This document shows positions 61,498-64,000 of a DNA stretch of 64,000 nt, piece after piece; the first letter of the stretch is position 1; each line of letters begins with the position of its first letter. The translations under genes and the position numbers were made by a program. This DNA comes from Collinsella aerofaciens (lineage in GTDB: Bacteria > Actinomycetota > Coriobacteriia > Coriobacteriales > Coriobacteriaceae): the NCBI RefSeq assembly GCF_902364945.1, contig NZ_CABJFS010000002.1:62001-126000 (forward strand), given 5' to 3'. The notes under the pieces are model-generated. The model was given only the letters and a program-made list of their open reading frames with translations, was not told where the DNA came from and searched no databases.

Positions 61498-61628
61498 GCA
61501 GCCTCCCCTCACGCGGCGTTTTATTCTTCGGAAAACATAATACCCCACGGGAGAATCATGCCGACACCCGTACGACAGGACAGGTCGCTTTGAGCAAAAC
61601 GGACTTTCCAAGCCCATCCTCAGCACGC

Positions 61629-61694
61629 AAACCATCACAACATTCGATGCTTTTCCCGTTTTTGGCAAAAAACGTCGAATGTTGTGATGGTTTG
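61629..61694. repeat. dispersed palindrome family B, copy 3
   Basis: AAACCATCACAACATTCGA ... TCGAATGTTGTGATGGTTT with a different middle (TGCTTTTCCCGTTTTTGGC). Between moaA and the ABC gene. Nothing else is seen in the 245-base gap. Confidence 0.9.
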
Positions 61695-61742
61695 AGGCGA
61701 GGTGAAGAGCACGGAGAGGTCAAAGCATCGTGCTCGAACGGG

Positions 61743-63641
61743 TTAATCCAGCTCTTTTAAGCCATGCGCGAGCTGCCAGTATTCGCCGTGCTGAGCGAGC
61801 AGCTCTTCGTGCGTGCCGCGCTCGATGATGCGGCCGTGTTCGAGGACCATGATGGCATCGGCGTCGCGGACGGTGGACAGGCGGTGCGCGATCATAAACG
61901 TGGTGCGTCCGCGCATGATGCGGTCCATACCGCGCTCGATGAGCTTTTCGGTACGCGTGTCGATGGAGCTCGTGGCCTCGTCCAAGATGAGCACCGGCGG
62001 GTCGGCAACGGCCACGCGTGCGATGGCGAGCAGTTGGCGCTGGCCCTGCGACAGGTTGGCGCCGTCGGCCGTGACCGGCGTGTCGTACCCTCTAGGCAGG
62101 CGGCGGATAAACGAATCCGCGCAGGCTGCCTCGGCAGCGGCGCGCACCTCCTCGTCGGTCGCGTCGAGCTTGCCAAAGCGGATGTTCTGCGCAATGGTGC
62201 CGCTAAACAGGTGCGTGTCCTGCAGCACAATGCCGAGCGACCCACGCAGACTGGCCTTGGCAATGTGCTTGACATCGATGCCGTCGTACGTGATCTCGCC
62301 GTCATCGACCTCGTAAAAGCGGTTGATGAGGTTGGTGATGGTCGTCTTTCCGGCGCCCGTCGAGCCCACAAACGCGATTTTTTGCCCCGGCTTGGCAAAC
62401 AGGTTGAGGTCCGTGAGCACACGGGTGCCCGGCACGTAGGAAAAGTCCACGGCATGGAAGCGCACGTCGCCGGCAAGCGGGACCAAGCCGCACGTGAGCT
62501 CGGTACCGTCGGCAGCCACCGCACGGCCCGACTCATCAACGGCAGCCACATCATGCAAGTGCCCGTACGCGCCCACGCCCTGGCCCTCGGGAATCTTCCA
62601 CGCCCACGAGGCGTCGCCCGTCTGCACCAGCTCCACGCAGCCCTCGTCCACCTCAGGCTTAAGGTCCATCGCGGCAAACAGACGCTCGGCACCGGCCAGC
62701 GCATTGAGCAAGAAGTTGCCCAGCTGCGTAAACTGGTTGATGGGCATGGCGGCCTGGCGTACGAAGACCAGATAGCTCGCAAGCGCACCTACGTCGGCGA
62801 GTCCCTTGATGCAGAGCATGCCGCCCGCCACGGCGACGATGGCGTAGTTGGCATAGCCGATCACCACGGTCATGGGCACCATCGAGTTGGCGTAGGCTTG
62901 CGCGGCGCCACCGGTGCGGCGCAGTTCTTGGTTGCGCACGTCAAAACCAGCCACGTTGGCCTGTTCGTGATTAAAGACCTTGATGACCTTTTGGCCCGAG
63001 ACCATCTCTTCGATATATCCGTCCAAATCGCCCAGCGACGCCTGCTGAGCGGCAAAAAAGCGCTTGGAACGCATGCCCGAGTAGCGCGCGTACAGCACAA
63101 TGGCCGCGTCGCACACGAGCGTGATAATCGTGAGCTGCCAGTTGAGGATGATGAGCATAGCCGTGGTGCCGACCATTTGGATGCTCGCCTGAATCACGTT
63201 GGCAAAGCTGTTGTTGAGCGCCTCGGAGACGGTGTCGACGTCGTTGGTAAAGAAGCTCATGATGTCGCCCGAGCGCGTGCTGTCAAAATAACTGAGCGGC
63301 AGCGTCTGGATGTGCGCGAACAGGTCGCGGCGGATATCGGATACCACGCGCTGGGCCGCACGCACCATAATTTGCGAGTAGCCCAGAGCGGAGGGTACGC
63401 CCACGGCGTAGATGATCGCCGTCAGGATGACCTGCTTGGCGAGCAGTTCCTCCCCGCCCGTGGCCAAACCGTTAACGATGGGGCGCACCATGTAGGTGCC
63501 GGCGAGGCTCGCGATGGCGGCGACGGAGGCGAGCACGCCCACCGCGAGCAACGAGAACTTGGCATGCCCCATGTAGGAGAGCAAGCGACGCACAGTGCGC
63601 TTGAGGTCGGCAGGGCGTGCTTGGGCTGCGGTCTTAGGCAT
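61743..63641 (-). CDS. ABC exporter half-transporter, multidrug type
   Basis: 632 residues from ATG 63641 (SD GGAAGGGGG); the longer frame to 63974 lies inside the partner gene. Six membrane helices, an insert of ~50 residues before the NBD (DASWAWKIPEGQGVG), Walker A GSTGAGKTT, signature LSQGQRQL, Walker B PPVLILDEATSSIDTR, H-loop IAHRLS. Overlaps the stop of the partner gene by eight bases. Confidence 0.9.
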   Translation of the reverse strand: MPKTAAQARPADLKRTVRRLLSYMGHAKFSLLAVGVLASVAAIASLAGTYMVRPIVNGLATGGEELLAKQVILTAIIYAVGVPSALGYSQIMVRAAQRVVSDIRRDLFAHIQTLPLSYFDSTRSGDIMSFFTNDVDTVSEALNNSFANVIQASIQMVGTTAMLIILNWQLTIITLVCDAAIVLYARYSGMRSKRFFAAQQASLGDLDGYIEEMVSGQKVIKVFNHEQANVAGFDVRNQELRRTGGAAQAYANSMVPMTVVIGYANYAIVAVAGGMLCIKGLADVGALASYLVFVRQAAMPINQFTQLGNFLLNALAGAERLFAAMDLKPEVDEGCVELVQTGDASWAWKIPEGQGVGAYGHLHDVAAVDESGRAVAADGTELTCGLVPLAGDVRFHAVDFSYVPGTRVLTDLNLFAKPGQKIAFVGSTGAGKTTITNLINRFYEVDDGEITYDGIDVKHIAKASLRGSLGIVLQDTHLFSGTIAQNIRFGKLDATDEEVRAAAEAACADSFIRRLPRGYDTPVTADGANLSQGQRQLLAIARVAVADPPVLILDEATSSIDTRTEKLIERGMDRIMRGRTTFMIAHRLSTVRDADAIMVLEHGRIIERGTHEELLAQHGEYWQLAHGLKELD

Positions 63642-64000
63642 GGCGCTCACCCCCTTCCAAAGGCGATCCGCTGGAGGCGAAGGAAAACGGATCATTCGTG
63701 CGGTCATCATCGCTGCCGTCACCGGTGTCTGCGTTCCCCGCGAACTCCATCTGCGAGGCATAAATCTCCTGGTAGATGTTGTCGCCCGCCAGCAATTCCT
63801 CGTGCGTGCCCTCGCCGTGGACACGACCGTCGTCCAACACCACAATGCGATCGGCATCCATGACGCTCGCGATGCGCTGGGCGATGATGAGCACGGTCGT
63901 ATTGGGAATCCGAGCGATGTGTTCGCGAATCTTAGCGTCGGTCGCCATATCGACCGCGCTGGTGGAGTCATCAAAAATGAGCACGCGTGGATGCTTGAGC
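63634..64000 (-). CDS. ABC exporter half-transporter, partner subunit (3' part only)
   Basis: Open to the window end; the visible 122 codons start in the Walker B region (VLIFDDSTSAVDMATD) and include the H-loop IIAQRIAS, where Gln replaces the usual catalytic-linker His, and an Asp instead of Glu after the Walker B Asp. Such a degenerate NBD is typical of one half of a heterodimeric exporter. Acidic tail (GDGSDDDRTND). Confidence 0.88.
   Translation of the reverse strand, partial: LKHPRVLIFDDSTSAVDMATDAKIREHIARIPNTTVLIIAQRIASVMDADRIVVLDDGRVHGEGTHEELLAGDNIYQEIYASQMEFAGNADTGDGSDDDRTNDPFSFASSGSPLEGGERHA

Overview
The window is high-GC bacterial DNA in two parts. Positions 1 to about 28,000 hold the right-hand portion of a tailed prophage (siphovirus-like gene order, all on the + strand). 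Positions 28,068 to 64,000 are chromosome. Gene content and style (high GC, tmRNA, gatCAB, sortase-assembled pili, a MoaC-MobB fusion, many dispersed palindromic repeats) fit a gut Coriobacteriia host such as Collinsella. That assignment is inference, because no rRNA gene is present.

Prophage: the left end (1-4540) is a replication/accessory cluster: SSB, a DUF6291-like replisome protein, a DnaC-like loader, an HNH protein and a string of tiny Cys-rich proteins. Next come an EcoRI-type adenine methylase, the terminase, portal, a minor capsid protein carrying a C-terminal polymorphic-toxin-50-like domain, scaffold, major capsid, head-tail connectors, tail tube, tail chaperones, tape measure, Dit, Tal and a BppU-like baseplate protein. 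The tail module ends in a complete diversity-generating retroelement (DGR): target protein with variable region (VR 23489-23616), accessory protein Avd, template repeat (TR 24228-24355) and reverse transcriptase. All 11 VR/TR mismatches fall at template adenines. Lysis genes follow (membrane protein, holin, amidase endolysin). The prophage stops next to the 3' end of ssrA (tmRNA, minus strand), the probable attachment site. The integrase and the other end lie outside the window.

Chromosome: a small hypothetical gene; a PIN/ribbon-helix-helix toxin-antitoxin pair with a clear operator-promoter; a DUF6110 protein plus metal P-type ATPase; a heterodimeric ABC exporter divergent from an AraC regulator; gatCAB; a pilus locus (adhesin, two pilins, class C sortase) containing a duplicated small-RNA/small-membrane-protein cassette; a HAD phosphatase; an MFS transporter; a beta-glucoside operon (LicT antiterminator, PTS EIIBC, GH1 6-phospho-beta-glucosidase) with an RNA antiterminator switch; a histidine phosphatase; moaA and a moaC-mobB fusion; and a second ABC exporter pair cut by the window end.

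Intergenic space on the chromosomal side is rich in repeats: two dispersed palindromic families, MITE-like inverted repeats and tandem duplicated units. The phage side has its own recurring terminator-plus-tail module at gene-block borders.
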